Assembly: GCF_017353185.1 (NCBI RefSeq)
Contig: NZ_JAFMYV010000011.1
Span: forward strand, 210,577-274,576
Length of the DNA stretch: 64,000 nt
Direction of reading: 5' to 3'
From: Fibrella rubiginis
GTDB taxonomy: Bacteria; Bacteroidota; Bacteroidia; Cytophagales; Spirosomataceae
The position numbers and the translations under genes were made by a program. Positions 48,782 to 56,614 of the stretch are shown here, in pieces (positions within the stretch are counted from its first letter, which is position 1; the number at the start of each line of letters is the position of its first letter). The notes below the pieces were generated by a model, which saw only the letters and a program-made list of their open reading frames with translations, ran no database searches and had not been told where the DNA came from.

Positions 48782-49669
48782 CTAGCTGTTCATCAACTCT
48801 TGTGATTCTTTCAGCCGTGCCCGCTGAATAGAGGCTGACACCAGAATGCTTATTTCGTAAAGAATGACCAGCGGGAAAGCAACCAACAATTGGCTATACA
48901 CGTCGGGCGATGGGGTGATGATGCCCGCCACGATTAGGATAACGATCCAGGCATGTTTGCGGAATGTGCGCATGAACGCCGGCGTCAACACACCCACTTT
49001 CGACAGCACAAAAGCAATCATGGGCATCTGAAACATCAGAGCACAACCCAGCGATAGCGTAGCCAGAATAGAAATGTAAGACGTGATATCGTACTGATTT
49101 TTGATCTCCGGCGATAGTTGCCAGTTGGCCAAAAAATTGATTGCCAGTGGCGAAGCAACGAAATAACCGAAGAGAAGGCCCGTCAGAAACAGAAAGGATA
49201 CATAGAAAACAGCACCACGAGCAGCGCGTTTTTCGGTGATACGCAATCCCGGCTTAATAAATCGCCAGATTTCCCAGAAGGCATACGGAAAAGCAAATGC
49301 CAGACCAATGATAAACGAGATTGTGATGCCCATCGTGAAGTTGTCAGACATACCCAACGCCTGCAACTGGAAGTCCAGTTTTTTCACGCACAGATCAGCA
49401 TAACCTGTCAAATCAGACAGGCGGCAAAGTTGGCGATACGCCCAAAAGTCGGGCCGCGACGGGGCCAGGATGACTTTATCAAAAATCTCGTGGATATAAA
49501 TAAACGCGATGATAGCAAAAACGAAAATGGACGCAAATGCACGAATCAGATTCCACCGAAGTTCCTCCAAATGTTCAAGGAACGTCATTTCGGTACCATC
49601 GCTGCTTTCGCCCGCCTCGTCTTCGTCCTCGTCGTAACCCCGTTGGTCAAATGCCTGATCTAATGCCAT
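48782..49669 (-). CDS. tatC: Twin-arginine translocase subunit TatC
   Basis: TatC recognises twin-arginine signals and forms the core of the Tat translocon. The 295-aa protein has the start motif MTFLEHLEELRWNLIRAF, six membrane helices, an extended first periplasmic loop (about 65-110) with Cys, and FAFPYAFWEIWRFIKPGL and ITPSPDVYSQLLVAFPL motifs. An acidic N-terminal tail (DEDEDEAGESSDG) precedes the first helix. tatA is not in the window. Confidence 0.97.
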   Translation of the reverse strand: MALDQAFDQRGYDEDEDEAGESSDGTEMTFLEHLEELRWNLIRAFASIFVFAIIAFIYIHEIFDKVILAPSRPDFWAYRQLCRLSDLTGYADLCVKKLDFQLQALGMSDNFTMGITISFIIGLAFAFPYAFWEIWRFIKPGLRITEKRAARGAVFYVSFLFLTGLLFGYFVASPLAINFLANWQLSPEIKNQYDITSYISILATLSLGCALMFQMPMIAFVLSKVGVLTPAFMRTFRKHAWIVILIVAGIITPSPDVYSQLLVAFPLVILYEISILVSASIQRARLKESQELMNS

Positions 49670-49684
49670 AACTAATGAGTGATT

Positions 49685-49760
49685 GAGTGAATGAGTGAAT
49701 GAGTGAATAGTTCGGTCTGCTGCGCGAGCCTTTTTTATTCACTCATTCGCTCATTCACTC
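49685..49760. repeat. Inverted repeat of GAGTGAAT words, 25-bp arms
   Basis: Arms 49685-49709 and 49736-49760 pair over 25 bp with one mismatch, loop 26 nt. The arm is three tandem copies of GAGTGAAT. It lies between the tatC start and the glyA stop, 12 bp after the stop. Confidence 0.9.
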
Positions 49761-49771
49761 ATTCGCAATTA

Positions 49772-51085
49772 TTACGCGTATAACGGAAATGCCTTCATCC
49801 AGGCATTAATTTCTGTCTTAATGGTACTGATTTTGGCCTCGTTATCGTGGTTAGTCAGTACCTCATCAATATAATGCACAATTTGGGTCATGTCGGTTTC
49901 TTTCATGCCCCGTGTAGTCATGGCCGCCGTGCCAACCCGCATTCCCGATGTAACCATGGGCGATTTGTCGTCAAACGGCACCATGTTTTTGTTGATCGTT
50001 ATGTCGGCTTTGATCAGCGTGTTTTCGGCCAGTTTGCCCGTCAGGTTCGTAGCTTGTCCGCCTTTCGTTCGCAGGTCGATCAGCATCAGGTGGTTGTCTG
50101 TTCCACCCGAAATAATCTGGTAGCCTTTCTCCACAAATGCACTCGCCATGGCCTGAGCGTTGGCTTTCACCTGAACAGCATACTCGTAAAACTCGTCGGT
50201 CAGGGCCTCACCAAACGCAATAGCTTTCGCCGCAATAATGTGTTCCAGTGGACCACCCTGCGTGCCCGGAAACACCCCTGAATCGAGCAGCGACGACATC
50301 ATCCGCAACTCACCTTTAGGCGTTTTGATGCCAAACGGGTTTTCGAAATCGTTGCGTAACATAATCAGGCCACCCCGCGTACCGCGCAACGTTTTGTGCG
50401 TGGTAGTAGTTACAATGTGCGCATGAGCCAGCGGGTCGTTCAGAAGCCCTTTGGCAATCAGCCCCGCCGGGTGGCTTACGTCGGCCAGCATAAGTGCCCC
50501 TACTGAATCGGCAATAGCACGCAGACGTTCGTAATCCCAGTCACGACTATAAGCCGAAGCACCACAAATGAGCATTTTGGGCTTTTCGCGGTGGGCGGTT
50601 TCTTCCACCACATCGTAATTGATAACTCCTGTTTCACGCTCTACACCGTAGAACGTTGGCCGGAAATATTTACCCGAAATGTTCACCGGCGACCCATGGG
50701 TCAGGTGCCCACCGTGGCTTAGGTCGAAGCCCAGAATGGTATCACCTGGCTTGAGAGCAGCCAGAAAAACGGCCGTGTTGGCGTTGGCACCAGAGTGCGG
50801 TTGCACGTTAGCCCACGAAGCGCCAAACAGTTCTTTCACCCGATCAATAGCAACCTGTTCTACCTCGTCAACTACTTCGCAGCCACCATAGTACCGCTTA
50901 CCCGGTAGCCCCTCGGCGTATTTATTGGTCAACACACTGCCGGCGGCTTCCATCACTTGTGGTGATACAAAGTTTTCGGAGGCGATCAGTTCAATACCCG
51001 ACTCCTGCCGGTGCTGTTCTTTGGCAATCAGATCAAAAATCTGGGTGTCGCGGGTACGAGAGGTAGTGGTTGTCATCTTTTGCAT
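49772..51085 (-). CDS. glyA: Serine hydroxymethyltransferase
   Basis: SHMT makes glycine and 5,10-methylene-THF from serine. The 437-aa protein has IELIASENFVSPQVMEAAGS, NKYAEGLPGKRYYGGCEVVD, ADVSHPAGLIAKG and the PLP Lys in VTTTTHKTLRGTRGGLI. Normal length with a small insert. The start is ATG 51085 or 51076. A TACCTTTG box at 51190-51197 would give a leader of about 100 nt that contains an inverted repeat. Confidence 0.98.
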   Translation of the reverse strand: MQKMTTTTSRTRDTQIFDLIAKEQHRQESGIELIASENFVSPQVMEAAGSVLTNKYAEGLPGKRYYGGCEVVDEVEQVAIDRVKELFGASWANVQPHSGANANTAVFLAALKPGDTILGFDLSHGGHLTHGSPVNISGKYFRPTFYGVERETGVINYDVVEETAHREKPKMLICGASAYSRDWDYERLRAIADSVGALMLADVSHPAGLIAKGLLNDPLAHAHIVTTTTHKTLRGTRGGLIMLRNDFENPFGIKTPKGELRMMSSLLDSGVFPGTQGGPLEHIIAAKAIAFGEALTDEFYEYAVQVKANAQAMASAFVEKGYQIISGGTDNHLMLIDLRTKGGQATNLTGKLAENTLIKADITINKNMVPFDDKSPMVTSGMRVGTAAMTTRGMKETDMTQIVHYIDEVLTNHDNEAKISTIKTEINAWMKAFPLYA

Positions 51086-51090
51086 GAGTT

Positions 51091-51185
51091 TACAGTTTTC
51101 AGTTTGCCATTTTCAGTTTGCCATATCGACTATTTTTGCCTGGCTGCAAACGAACTGAAAACTGTAAAACTACAAACTGAAAACT
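51091..51185. repeat. Inverted repeat of CAGTTTTCAGTTT words in the glyA leader
   Basis: CAGTTTTCAGTTTG (51093-51106) pairs perfectly with 51172-51185, and TACAGTTTTCAGTT (51091-51104) with 51153-51166, so two registers compete. A further direct copy lies at 51111-51119. The words are those of the longer element at 54904-55034. It sits between the glyA start and its promoter box, inside the predicted leader. Confidence 0.85.
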
Positions 51186-51189
51186 GTTT

Positions 51190-51197
51190 CAAAGGTA
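51190..51197 (-). promoter_or_regulatory. -7 box TACCTTTG for glyA
   Basis: Exact consensus on the reverse strand, 105 nt before the ATG at 51085. No TTG at the proper distance is visible. Confidence 0.5.
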
Positions 51198-51232
51198 CGG
51201 CGTTTCGGGCAGATGCGATTTGGCCGGTATGA

Positions 51233-51267
51233 AAAAAGGCCTCTCGTTCATAACGAGAGGCCTTTTT
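51233..51267 (-). terminator. Intrinsic terminator of rpsG
   Basis: A perfect 16-bp stem AAAAAGGCCTCTCGTT with loop CATA and T runs on both sides, about 100 bp after the rpsG stop. Confidence 0.88.
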
Positions 51268-51365
51268 GAAATGATACACTGCTTTGGTTCAAGTACGTGG
51301 CCAAGGGGTAAGACATTAGCAACAGATAACTAGCTGACTGCCATGTCTTTGGGCCAGTGTATTGA

Positions 51366-51833
51366 CTAGAACCGGAAGTGTGAGAACGCTTTGTTAGCTT
51401 CGGCCATACGGTGCGTATCGTCTTTCTTTTTAACGGCAGCACCTTCGCCCTTGGCAGCGGCAACGATTTCGGCAGCGAGCCGATCAACCATTGTCTTTTC
51501 ACCGCGTGAACGCGCAAAACGGATCAGCCATTTCATGCCTACCGAGACTTTCCGGTCAGCGCGTACTTCGGTAGGTACCTGGAAGGTAGCTCCACCAACA
51601 CGACGGCTCTTTACTTCAACCGAGGGCATTACGTTGTTCAATGCTTTCTTCCACACGTCGAGGCCGTTTTCGCTGGTGCGTTTCCCCACCACTTCCAGGG
51701 CATCATAGAAGATTGCATACGACAGCGACTTCTTGCCTTCGTACATTAAGTTGTTAACAAATTTGGTTACCAGCACCTCCTTGTATTTAGGATCGGGCAA
51801 TACGTAACGCTTGGGTGGTTTTGACTTTCTCAT
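51366..51833 (-). CDS. rpsG: 30S ribosomal protein S7
   Basis: The 155-aa protein starts RKSKPPKRYVLPDPKYKEVL and shows GKKSLSYAIFYDALEVV, VMPSVEVKSRRVGGATFQVP and RAYxHxRF-type end (ANKAFSHFRF). S7 starts assembly of the 30S head. It follows rpsL as in the str operon, but the next gene is not fusA; a terminator and glyA follow instead. Confidence 0.98.
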   Translation of the reverse strand: MRKSKPPKRYVLPDPKYKEVLVTKFVNNLMYEGKKSLSYAIFYDALEVVGKRTSENGLDVWKKALNNVMPSVEVKSRRVGGATFQVPTEVRADRKVSVGMKWLIRFARSRGEKTMVDRLAAEIVAAAKGEGAAVKKKDDTHRMAEANKAFSHFRF

Positions 51834-51890
51834 TTGTATGTCTTCAGATTGCTCTTACTCTGCCGTACTCTTGCAACGGGCAGTGGAAAA

Positions 51891-51988
51891 ATTTACGACT
51901 TACGATGTACGAATTACGATTTGTTGCTTACGCCTGAGCTTACTTGCGTAAGCAACAAATCGTAATTCGTACATCGTAAGTCGTAAAT
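51891..51988. repeat. Long inverted repeat, perfect 43-bp arms
   Basis: Arms 51891-51933 and 51946-51988 are perfect complements over 43 bp, loop 12 nt. Inner core GTTGCTTACGC; outer words TTTACGACTTACGATG and GAATTACGATTT. Its arm is a close relative of the element at 59701. It lies between rpsL and rpsG of the same operon, 5 bp after the rpsL stop. Confidence 0.97.
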
Positions 51989-51992
51989 CCCT

Positions 51993-52415
51993 TTACTTCT
52001 TCTTCTTAGCTGGAGCGCCTTTTTTGGCAACCGGAGCCTGACCTGGCTTGGGCCGTTTGGCACCGTACTTCGAGCGGCTTTGCAGACGGCCGCTCACGCC
52101 AGCCGTATCCAGGGCACCCCGAACAATGTGGTAACGAACACCCGGAAGGTCTTTCACCCGGCCACCGCGAATCAGCACGATCGAGTGCTCCTGCAGGTTG
52201 TGGCCTTCACCCGGAATGTAGGCGTTAACTTCTTTCCCGTTCGACAAACGAACACGGGCAACTTTCCGAAGAGCCGAGTTTGGCTTCTTTGGGGTGGTGG
52301 TGTACACGCGCGTGCATACACCCCGGCGCTGTGGGCAGGCGTCCAAGGCTGGTGATTTCGATTTGAAATCCAGCTTTTCGCGGCCCTTGCGGACTAACTG
52401 TTGTATGGTAGGCAT
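51993..52415 (-). CDS. rpsL: 30S ribosomal protein S12
   Basis: The 140-aa protein starts PTIQQLVRKGREKLDFKSKS and has KPNSALRKVARVRLSNGKEV, YIPGEGHNLQEHSIVLIRGG and GRVKDLPGVRYHIVRG, the decoding-site loops of uS12, with a Lys/Ala-rich C-terminal extension. At the streptomycin position the sequence is PKKPNSA, the sensitive form. A TACCTTTG box lies at 52479-52486, so rpsL has its own promoter. Confidence 0.98.
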   Translation of the reverse strand: MPTIQQLVRKGREKLDFKSKSPALDACPQRRGVCTRVYTTTPKKPNSALRKVARVRLSNGKEVNAYIPGEGHNLQEHSIVLIRGGRVKDLPGVRYHIVRGALDTAGVSGRLQSRSKYGAKRPKPGQAPVAKKGAPAKKKK

Positions 52416-52478
52416 TACTGTTTGTTTATAAGACTTGCCAGACGCAACCCCTTGCGCCTATCCCGAAAAATCGGACTG

Positions 52479-52486
52479 CAAAGGTA
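52479..52486 (-). promoter_or_regulatory. -7 box TACCTTTG for rpsL
   Basis: Exact consensus on the reverse strand, 64 nt before the rpsL ATG, next to the long repeat at 52491. Confidence 0.5.
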
Positions 52487-52490
52487 GCAA

Positions 52491-52597
52491 AAAAAGTTGG
52501 CAGTAGGCAGCGGCAATAAGCAGAAAAGCTGACGCAAGCCAATTCACGCATGCATAGATCTTTTCTGCCCACTGTTACTACCTATTGCCAACTTTTT
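52491..52597. repeat. Long inverted repeat, partly decayed, 38-bp arms
   Basis: Arms 52491-52528 and 52560-52597 pair at both ends (AAAAAGTTGGCA outer, GCAGAAAAG inner) but the middle differs, so it is a decayed member. The loop has GCTGACGCAAGCC, the family core in reverse order. The right arm enters the stop codon of the DUF3467 gene. Confidence 0.85.
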
Positions 52598-52919
52598 ACG
52601 CTTCCCCTACCGGCCCCCCGAAGCCGCCGCTGGGAAAACGAAATGTATCGTCGGGCTGGCTGATATTGCCGAAACTTTCTTCGTACTTACGAATATTTTC
52701 TTTCAGCGCCAAGAGCAAGCGTTTAGCGTGTTCGGGCGTCAGAATAATGCGTGATTTTACTTTAGCCTTCGGTACGCCGGGCATCAGCCGTATAAAATCG
52801 ACAATGAATTCGCTATTTGAATGGGCAATCATGGCCAAATTGGCATAAACGCCTTCGGCAATTTCTTCGCTTAGCTCAACGTCGATTGAACCGTCGTTGT
52901 TAAAATTCTGCTGTTCCAT
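52596..52919 (-). CDS. DUF3467 family protein
   Basis: The 107-aa protein reads IDVELSEEIAEGVYANLAMI, AHSNSEFIVDFIRLMPGVPK and AKVKSRIILTPEHAKRLLLA, the DUF3467 pattern, followed by a Gly-rich tail. In Bacteroidota it is usually found right after rpoC; here it lies before rpsL with no rpoB or rpoC in the window. The function is unknown. It has a strong promoter with a palindrome at the predicted start of transcription. Confidence 0.93.
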   Translation of the reverse strand: MEQQNFNNDGSIDVELSEEIAEGVYANLAMIAHSNSEFIVDFIRLMPGVPKAKVKSRIILTPEHAKRLLLALKENIRKYEESFGNISQPDDTFRFPSGGFGGPVGEA

Positions 52920-52957
52920 CAGTCAAAAATAAGGTATAAATACCGGCAATAAAATAA

Positions 52958-52980
52958 CCCTGACACCAGGGGTGTCAGGG
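52958..52980 (-). terminator. Hairpin in the DUF3467 leader, possible attenuator
   Basis: CCCTGACACC-AGG-GGTGTCAGGG, a perfect 10-bp stem, followed on the reverse strand by TTATTTTATT. It stands between the promoter and the DUF3467 ATG, so it could end transcription early. A 21-codon frame (53040 down to 52975) has its stop codon inside the stem. Confidence 0.55.
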
Positions 52981-53056
52981 CTGACCTTTACAAGTGGGGA
53001 AGGTTGAAACTATAAACAAGGAAGGCCAGAGCACAACCATTGTTTTCACATGAAAA

Positions 53057-53112
53057 ATACTTGATATATCAAGTATGGTAACAAAGATACAAAATACTCG
53101 TTGAAGCACCAA
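53057..53112 (-). promoter_or_regulatory. DUF3467 promoter with a 20-bp perfect palindrome at the start site
   Basis: On the reverse strand TTG (53110-53112), a 20-nt spacer and TATCTTTG (53082-53089) match the consensus exactly. The predicted start lies near 53075, inside ATACTTGATATATCAAGTAT (53057-53076), a perfect 20-bp palindrome. This is the place of a repressor operator. No regulator gene is adjacent. Confidence 0.72.
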
Positions 53113-53171
53113 CGGCGGCACTCCGTTTTGAGGTAGCGGTAAGCCCGCAGTGATAGGCAGGCTTTTTCACA

Positions 53172-53206
53172 CAAAAAAAGGAATCTGGTTAGGATTCCTT
53201 TTTTTG
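53172..53206 (-). terminator. Intrinsic terminator of rng
   Basis: AAAAAAAGGAATC pairs with GGATTCCTTTTTTT around a short loop, directly after the rng stop (12 bp). Confidence 0.9.
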
Positions 53207-53217
53207 TTATCGCCTTT

Positions 53218-54822
53218 TTAGGCGTCCACCTGCGCTGGTGCAGACGTCATAGGAGCAGGAACAGCCGTACCTGCCAATTCAATCTCGTCGCCAGATTTAT
53301 TCTGGAACTTAAATTCGGTGATTCCCAGCGAACTGTCCTTAACAAGCGTAACCCAGGTTTTGTATTTTAAAAACCATTGCCGCTGTTTTGAAAGCAACCC
53401 TTTGGTGAAATAGGCGTGTAGGAAAGGGTGCAGGACGATCTGAATGCCCCGCTCGTTTTGTTTAGTCAGGATATAGTCCAGGTTACCCTCAATTACATCC
53501 GTAATGAGTACACTGGCCTGAATGGTACCTGTACCGCCACAGGTGGGGCACACCTCCCGCGTCACAATGTTCATTTCGGGCCGCACCCGCTGCCGGGTGA
53601 TCTGCATCAAACCAAATTTGGTTAGGGGCAGAATCGTAAACTTCGACCGATCGCCTTTCATCTCTTCGCGCATAATGTCGAAGATCATCTTCTTGTTATC
53701 GGCTTTCTTCATGTCGATGAAGTCGATAACAATGATCCCTCCCATATCGCGCAACCGAAGCTGACGGGCAATTTCGCGGGCGGCTTCGCGGTTCACGCTG
53801 ATAGCAGTAGCCTCCTGATCTTCTTCCGAGTTGGATTTATTACCGCTGTTGACGTCGATAACGTGCAGCGCTTCGGTATGCTCGATGATCAGGTACCCAC
53901 CACCCGGCAAACTAACCGACCGGCCGAAGAGCGACTTGATTTGTTTTTCCAGCCCAAGGGCCTCAAACATTTTTGTCTTGCCCGTAAAGAGTTTGACAAT
54001 TTTCTCTTTCTCCGGGGCAATTGTATGGATGAACTCGCGCGTTTGATTGAAGCTCTCCTGCGTATCAACGGTGATACTGTCAAAGGATTCGTTCAGCATG
54101 TCACGCAGGATCGACGAGGCGCGGTTCATTTCGCTCAACACCCGGTCACGGGGTTTAGCGTCGCGGAGGGTCTGCATGGCGCGGTCCCACTTGTCAATCG
54201 AATTCTGAAGGTCGCTATCGAGTTCCTCCACCTCTTTTCCCTGCGCCACCGTTCGCACGATGACACCGAAATTTTGGGGTTTGATAGACGACATCAGTCG
54301 CAAAAGGCGGTTTCGTTCGCCCCGGTCGGTTATTTTCTTAGAGAGGTTTACCCCGTTTGAAAAAGGCACCAGAACCAGATACCGACCGGCAATGGAAATG
54401 TCGCATGAGAGGCGTGGTCCTTTGGTTGAGATGGGTTCTTTTACCACCTGCACCAAAATGGGCTGCCCTTTGGTCAATACTTTATCGATCTTTCCGATCT
54501 TTTCAATGTCCGGCTCCATGTCGAAACCCGACAGCCGACCCGTATTGACACGTTTGGCGATTACGTCTTTAGTTAACTTGTTTAGGGAGTTGATGTGCTG
54601 ACCAAGATCCTGATAATGCAGGAACCCGTCTTTTTCGTGGCCCACGTCGACAAATGCCGCGTTGAGGCCTGATGACAACTTCTTAACGGTACCTAAATAT
54701 AGATCGCCAACCGTAAAACTGCTTTCCGACTCATCGAGGTGGTACTCCAGCAGGCGCTTATCCTGCAACAGAGCAATCCGATCCCCTTTTTGAGTCGAAC
54801 TGATAACTATTTCGTTGCTCAC
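53218..54822 (-). CDS. rng: Ribonuclease G/E family protein
   Basis: This endoribonuclease processes 16S rRNA ends and mRNA. The 534-aa protein has an N-terminal S1 domain (about 35-130; VGDLYLGTVKKLSSGLNAAF, GHEKDGFLHYQDL), the RNase H-like and DNase I-like parts with HVIDVNSGNKSN and GGIIVIDFIDMKKADNKK (metal-binding Asp), and the Zn-link CPTCGGTGTIQ. It has no long C-terminal scaffold, so it resembles RNase G. It follows the small basic protein gene and HU-TPR in a common Bacteroidota order. Confidence 0.96.
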   Translation of the reverse strand: MSNEIVISSTQKGDRIALLQDKRLLEYHLDESESSFTVGDLYLGTVKKLSSGLNAAFVDVGHEKDGFLHYQDLGQHINSLNKLTKDVIAKRVNTGRLSGFDMEPDIEKIGKIDKVLTKGQPILVQVVKEPISTKGPRLSCDISIAGRYLVLVPFSNGVNLSKKITDRGERNRLLRLMSSIKPQNFGVIVRTVAQGKEVEELDSDLQNSIDKWDRAMQTLRDAKPRDRVLSEMNRASSILRDMLNESFDSITVDTQESFNQTREFIHTIAPEKEKIVKLFTGKTKMFEALGLEKQIKSLFGRSVSLPGGGYLIIEHTEALHVIDVNSGNKSNSEEDQEATAISVNREAAREIARQLRLRDMGGIIVIDFIDMKKADNKKMIFDIMREEMKGDRSKFTILPLTKFGLMQITRQRVRPEMNIVTREVCPTCGGTGTIQASVLITDVIEGNLDYILTKQNERGIQIVLHPFLHAYFTKGLLSKQRQWFLKYKTWVTLVKDSSLGITEFKFQNKSGDEIELAGTAVPAPMTSAPAQVDA

Positions 54823-54903
54823 AAGCTGATGGCACGGTTAGAATGGCGTATAATAAAACAAAGAAGCCACGCACGCAAAAGACGGCGGGGCTTCTTAAAA
54901 GGG

Positions 54904-55034
54904 AGTTTACAGTTTTCAGTTCAGCGTTTTCAGCGGTCCACCGCTGCGGTTGCTCCGCCTGAGGACAGTGCTTACCTCAGCGAAGCAACTACAGCGGTGG
55001 ACCGCTGAAAACGCTAAACTGAAAACTGTAAACT
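54904..55034. repeat. Long inverted repeat, 51-bp arms with three mismatches
   Basis: Arms 54904-54954 and 54984-55034 pair over 51 bp with three mismatches. The loop has its own CTGAGG/CCTCAG stem. Core at the inner end is GGTTGCT; outer words are AGTTTACAGTTTTCAGTT and AGCGTTTTCAGCGG. The right arm covers the stop codon of the small basic protein gene (55033-55035). Confidence 0.94.
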
Positions 55035-55122
55035 ACTTCTTCTTGTGCCGATTTTTTCTTAGCCGTTTCTTCCGCTTGTGAGTGGCAATCTTGTGCCGCT
55101 TCCGTTTCTTTCCGCAAGGCAT
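55033..55122 (-). CDS. AURKAIP1/COX24-type basic protein (29 aa)
   Basis: A 29-aa frame from ATG 55122: MPCGKKRKRHKIATHKRKKR, then LRKNRHKKK. This exact type of very basic peptide is found throughout Bacteroidota and is annotated as AURKAIP1/COX24 domain protein, related to a small mitochondrial ribosomal protein; it is probably a ribosome component (family knowledge). It lies between the TPR gene and rng, on the same strand, and its stop codon is part of the long repeat. Confidence 0.9.
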   Translation of the reverse strand: MPCGKKRKRHKIATHKRKKRLRKNRHKKK

Positions 55123-55186
55123 AATGCTGTGGGGTTAATATGTTAAACTAGGTGTCGGCCAGCCACTCGGCAAGCCCTATTTTTTT

Positions 55187-55284
55187 GAGTTTTTGATTTT
55201 CCAGTTTGGCGTTTGTATTTGGCTTGCGCAAGCAGGCTCCTACGCAAGCCAACTATAAACGCCAAACTGGAAAATCAAAAACTC
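55187..55284. repeat. Long inverted repeat, 42-bp arms with two mismatches
   Basis: Arms 55187-55228 and 55243-55284 pair over 42 bp with two mismatches, loop 14 nt. Core TTTGGCTTGCG; outer words GTTTTTGATTTTCCAGTTTGG. The right arm ends on the first base of the stop of the TPR gene. Confidence 0.95.
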
Positions 55285-56150
55285 TATTTTACCCGTTCTT
55301 CCAACTCCTTGATTGCCGCCTGAATTTGCGGATCCTTTTCGTTGGCTTTTACGTCGGCTAATACTTTCCTGGCCTCCTCCTTTTGATTTGTTTCTACCAG
55401 GCTTACGCCCAAATAAAACTGGGCTCGCCGATTGGCAGGATCATTAACCAAAATTTGTCGAAACCGATCAATGGCTTTACTGTATTGTCCTGAGCGCATG
55501 GATAGCATACCCAGGTTAAATAAAGCCAGTTCATTGGTTGGGTCCTGTTGAAGCACTTCGCGTAGCAGCATAATACCCTGCATCGGCGTTTGCGTGTTCA
55601 CATAGGTCATTGCCATATTGGCTTTTGCCGCCAGCAGATTTGGGTTCTTCTCAAGGGCTTTTTGGTAAAGCTCCCGCGTTTTCTGACCCAGATAAGCTAC
55701 TTTCTTCTCGTCTACCGCAAACCCGTATGCTTCGAAGTACTGATCCCCAGCGCGCAGAAGGTTCTGTTCAGTAGGTGCTAGCTGCGCGATAACGTCTGTG
55801 TAATGAGCGGCACTATCGAACCGGCTAACTGACCGAAAAAAAGCGACTAAGCGTTGGGCAGCGCCCTGACGAACATTGGGCGTTGCGGTGGCATAAGCCT
55901 GTTGCAACCCTTCTACCTGCTTCTGTTGAACAGGTGTGAGCGGCTGATTGTGCTCAATAGACGATTCATCTTTGGTACCCGTATTGGCTACCACGTTCAT
56001 AGAATCGGCCACGGGCGTACCAGTTGAATGTCCGCCTGGTGCATTGCCTATCTGCTTGGTTTTGTTCTGCACTACCCAGCGGGGCAGGCTATACAGACCA
56101 GTAGTTAAGCCAACCGTAGCTACCAGCACATACAGTGTGGATGCTCTCAT
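55284..56150 (-). CDS. TPR-repeat membrane-anchored protein
   Basis: The 288-aa protein has an N-terminal signal anchor (ASTLYVLVATVGLTTGLYSL), a disordered Ser/Thr/Asn part (about 30-75), then about four TPR repeats (LFNLGMLSMRSGQYSKAIDR, FRQILVNDPANRRAQFYLGV). It lies right after the HU gene on the same strand, as in many Bacteroidota. It probably acts as a scaffold in the periplasm; partners unknown. Confidence 0.9.
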   Translation of the reverse strand: MRASTLYVLVATVGLTTGLYSLPRWVVQNKTKQIGNAPGGHSTGTPVADSMNVVANTGTKDESSIEHNQPLTPVQQKQVEGLQQAYATATPNVRQGAAQRLVAFFRSVSRFDSAAHYTDVIAQLAPTEQNLLRAGDQYFEAYGFAVDEKKVAYLGQKTRELYQKALEKNPNLLAAKANMAMTYVNTQTPMQGIMLLREVLQQDPTNELALFNLGMLSMRSGQYSKAIDRFRQILVNDPANRRAQFYLGVSLVETNQKEEARKVLADVKANEKDPQIQAAIKELEERVK

Positions 56151-56175
56151 ACCTCTAGCCTGGCTTTCAGCTTAA

Positions 56176-56221
56176 AATTAGTTGGTTGGGCTGACAGAAA
56201 CCGTTGCCCAACCAACTAATT
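56176..56221. repeat. Perfect 16-bp hairpin downstream of HU
   Basis: AATTAGTTGGTTGGGC (56176-56191) pairs perfectly with 56206-56221 around a 14-nt loop. It lies 5 bp after the HU stop on the reverse strand and 25 bp before the TPR gene. It may be a terminator or a processing site between the two. Confidence 0.85.
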
Positions 56222-56226
56222 GATAG

Positions 56227-56529
56227 TTACTCAGCCGATACCTTGGCCTTGTCGCTGGTTTTTACCTGCTCTACGAAGATTTTAGCCGGCTTAAAGCTGG
56301 GGATAAAATGTTCGTCGATTACCATAGCGGTATTCTTCGAGATGTTCCGGGCAACCTTCTTTGCTCGTTTCTTATTGATGAAGCTGCCGAAGCCCCTCAC
56401 ATAGATGTTCTCTCCTTCGGACAGCGAATTTTTGATGACCGCGAAGAATGTCTCCAGGGTAGAAGTTACATCTGCCTTGTCAATTCCGGTTTTATCTGAA
56501 ATCTCGGCGATTACGTCTGCTTTCGTCAC
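56227..56529 (-). CDS. HU-family DNA-binding protein
   Basis: The 100-aa protein is a full HU/IHF fold: TKADVIAEISDKTGIDKADV, the dimer helix, VRGFGSFINKKRAKKVARNI (beta arms) and a C-terminal FIPSFKPAKIFVEQV. HU bends and packs DNA. A -7 box TACCTTTG lies at 56590-56597 (reverse strand), and mutY is divergent, sharing this short spacer. Confidence 0.96.
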   Translation of the reverse strand: MTKADVIAEISDKTGIDKADVTSTLETFFAVIKNSLSEGENIYVRGFGSFINKKRAKKVARNISKNTAMVIDEHFIPSFKPAKIFVEQVKTSDKAKVSAE

Positions 56530-56589
56530 GACTTTACTAAACTTTAGCGTTTACTTAAATGTTGATTTTCTGGCACCCAAAAAGGAGTA

Positions 56590-56597
56590 CAAAGGTA
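56590..56597 (-). promoter_or_regulatory. -7 box TACCTTTG for the HU gene
   Basis: Exact consensus on the reverse strand, 60 nt before the HU ATG. Confidence 0.5.
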
Positions 56598-56614
56598 AGG
56601 CTTTTCAATTGAAA

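Noticed and set aside
52975..53040. 21-codon leader frame as an annotated peptide gene
   Set aside because: No run of regulatory codons and no homology can be shown; kept only as part of the attenuator idea.
56405..56614. Upstream extension of mutY
   Set aside because: The extra 70 residues are antisense of the HU gene and its promoter; MutY similarity begins after ATG 56615.
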